Under the pieces are notes generated by a model. That model made no database searches. It saw only the letters and a list, made by a program, of their open reading frames with translations, and was not told the DNA's origin. DNA of 5,426 bases from Thermoplasmata archaeon (GTDB lineage Archaea > Thermoplasmatota > Thermoplasmata > Thermoplasmatales > Thermoplasmataceae): the NCBI GenBank assembly GCA_021806345.1, contig JAJZXP010000322.1:1-5426 (forward strand), read 5' to 3'. Positions 5,090-5,426 of the stretch are shown here, piece after piece. Position 1 is the first letter of the stretch. Every line of letters starts with the position of its first letter. A program made the translations under genes and the position numbers.

Positions 5090-5426
5090 ATGAAATCTGA
5101 AGGAATGAAGAATAGTGATAGAAATTATGAAAGAAACCAGAATAGATACATGGACAATGATGTACCGAAATTTACTTTTCCTAGCAAGGGAATGAGAGCA
5201 AGAGCTGCTTATCAATTGATTCATGATGAGCTCAATCTTGATGGAAACCCAGATCTGAATCTTGCTACTTTTGTGACTACATGGATGGAGCCAGAGGCCA
5301 ATGACACTACAATCATGAGAGTTGTTGTGAGGGAGAATTCCACTCCCGATATGGTTGATATTTTTGTACAGGACCTGATGAACGCGGAAAAAGCTCTGGA
5401 AAATGGCATTCCGAGTCCGACTAGAG
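5090..5426 (+). CDS. gadB: Glutamate decarboxylase with its catalytic core missing (in-frame internal deletion), partial at window edge
   Basis: Intact glutamate decarboxylase is a PLP enzyme that converts glutamate to GABA and CO2 while consuming a cytoplasmic proton, an acid-tolerance role. Residues 20-70 match its N-terminus closely: VPKFTFP (25-31), [16 protein letters not shown] (39-54), then [15 protein letters not shown] (56-70), the stretch that normally continues into 'DKL' and the catalytic domain. Instead, from residue 71 the frame reads [13 protein letters not shown] (71-83) and [17 protein letters not shown] (88-104). This matches the family's C-terminal region ('VTVLRVVIREDFS...LV.DI...L'), normally some 340-370 residues further on. 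The PLP lysine, its flanking His and the whole large domain are therefore absent, and the product cannot be an active decarboxylase. The frame is unbroken through the junction near 5296-5304 and still open at the edge. Either a real deletion or an assembly join could explain it. Residues 1-20 are a charged, poorly conserved tail. Confidence 0.85.
   Translation, partial: MKSEGMKNSDRNYERNQNRYMDNDVPKFTFPSKGMRARAAYQLIHDELNLDGNPDLNLATFVTTWMEPEANDTTIMRVVVRENSTPDMVDIFVQDLMNAEKALENGIPSPTR

Noticed and set aside
5221..5409. Minus-strand 62-codon frame
   Set aside because: It is antisense to the glutamate decarboxylase coding sequence, which is strongly supported in the other direction.
1..5426. CRISPR array, tRNA or rRNA genes
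   Set aside because: No regularly spaced repeats were seen on either strand, and no cloverleaf with a GGTTCRA-type T arm and acceptor stem could be built.

Overview
The window looks archaeal, most likely from the Thermoplasmatales (acidophilic, wall-less Euryarchaeota). Its transcription starts use AT-rich TATA-like boxes about 25-35 bases before the start codon. Some genes have no Shine-Dalgarno site (leaderless style) and others carry GGTG-type sites. It contains a DUF2079 membrane protein of the kind common in archaea, and base composition is moderately AT-rich. The taxonomic placement is inference from style and gene content, not from a marker gene.

Layout. At the left edge a gene runs leftward out of the window (373 to 1, minus strand, TTG start). 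It encodes a membrane-anchored extracytoplasmic protein whose sequence after the anchor resembles the late part of family 5 (peptide/sugar-type) ABC substrate-binding proteins. An AT-rich divergent intergenic region with stacked palindromes and TATA elements follows. Next is a complete major facilitator transporter (636-2033, plus strand) most like the phosphate:H+ symporter branch. From 2034 to 2707 there is no large gene. This stretch holds a possible terminator, what looks like a gutted IS200/IS605-type element (about 2107-2400), a possible 23-codon small ORF with its own TATA box, and the promoter of the next gene. A 668-residue DUF2079 polytopic membrane protein with a sequon-rich C-terminal domain (2708-4714) follows, then 375 bases without a convincing gene. 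At the right edge a glutamate decarboxylase gene begins at about 5090.

The most striking observation is the glutamate decarboxylase. Its first 70 or so residues are the normal N-terminus of the enzyme, but they run in frame straight into the family's C-terminal segment. The whole PLP-binding catalytic core, roughly 340-370 residues, is absent. The left-edge binding protein and the transposon remnant show a similar 'ends kept, middle lost' structure, less certainly. The window may therefore lie in an accessory region shaped by internal deletions.

Functional links between the genes are weak. They do not form one operon: each has its own upstream region, and the first reads in the opposite direction. 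The transporter and the DUF2079 gene share a short upstream motif (CTGGTCTCA...TCAGTCGA), a hint of common regulation. No CRISPR array, tRNA or rRNA was seen.
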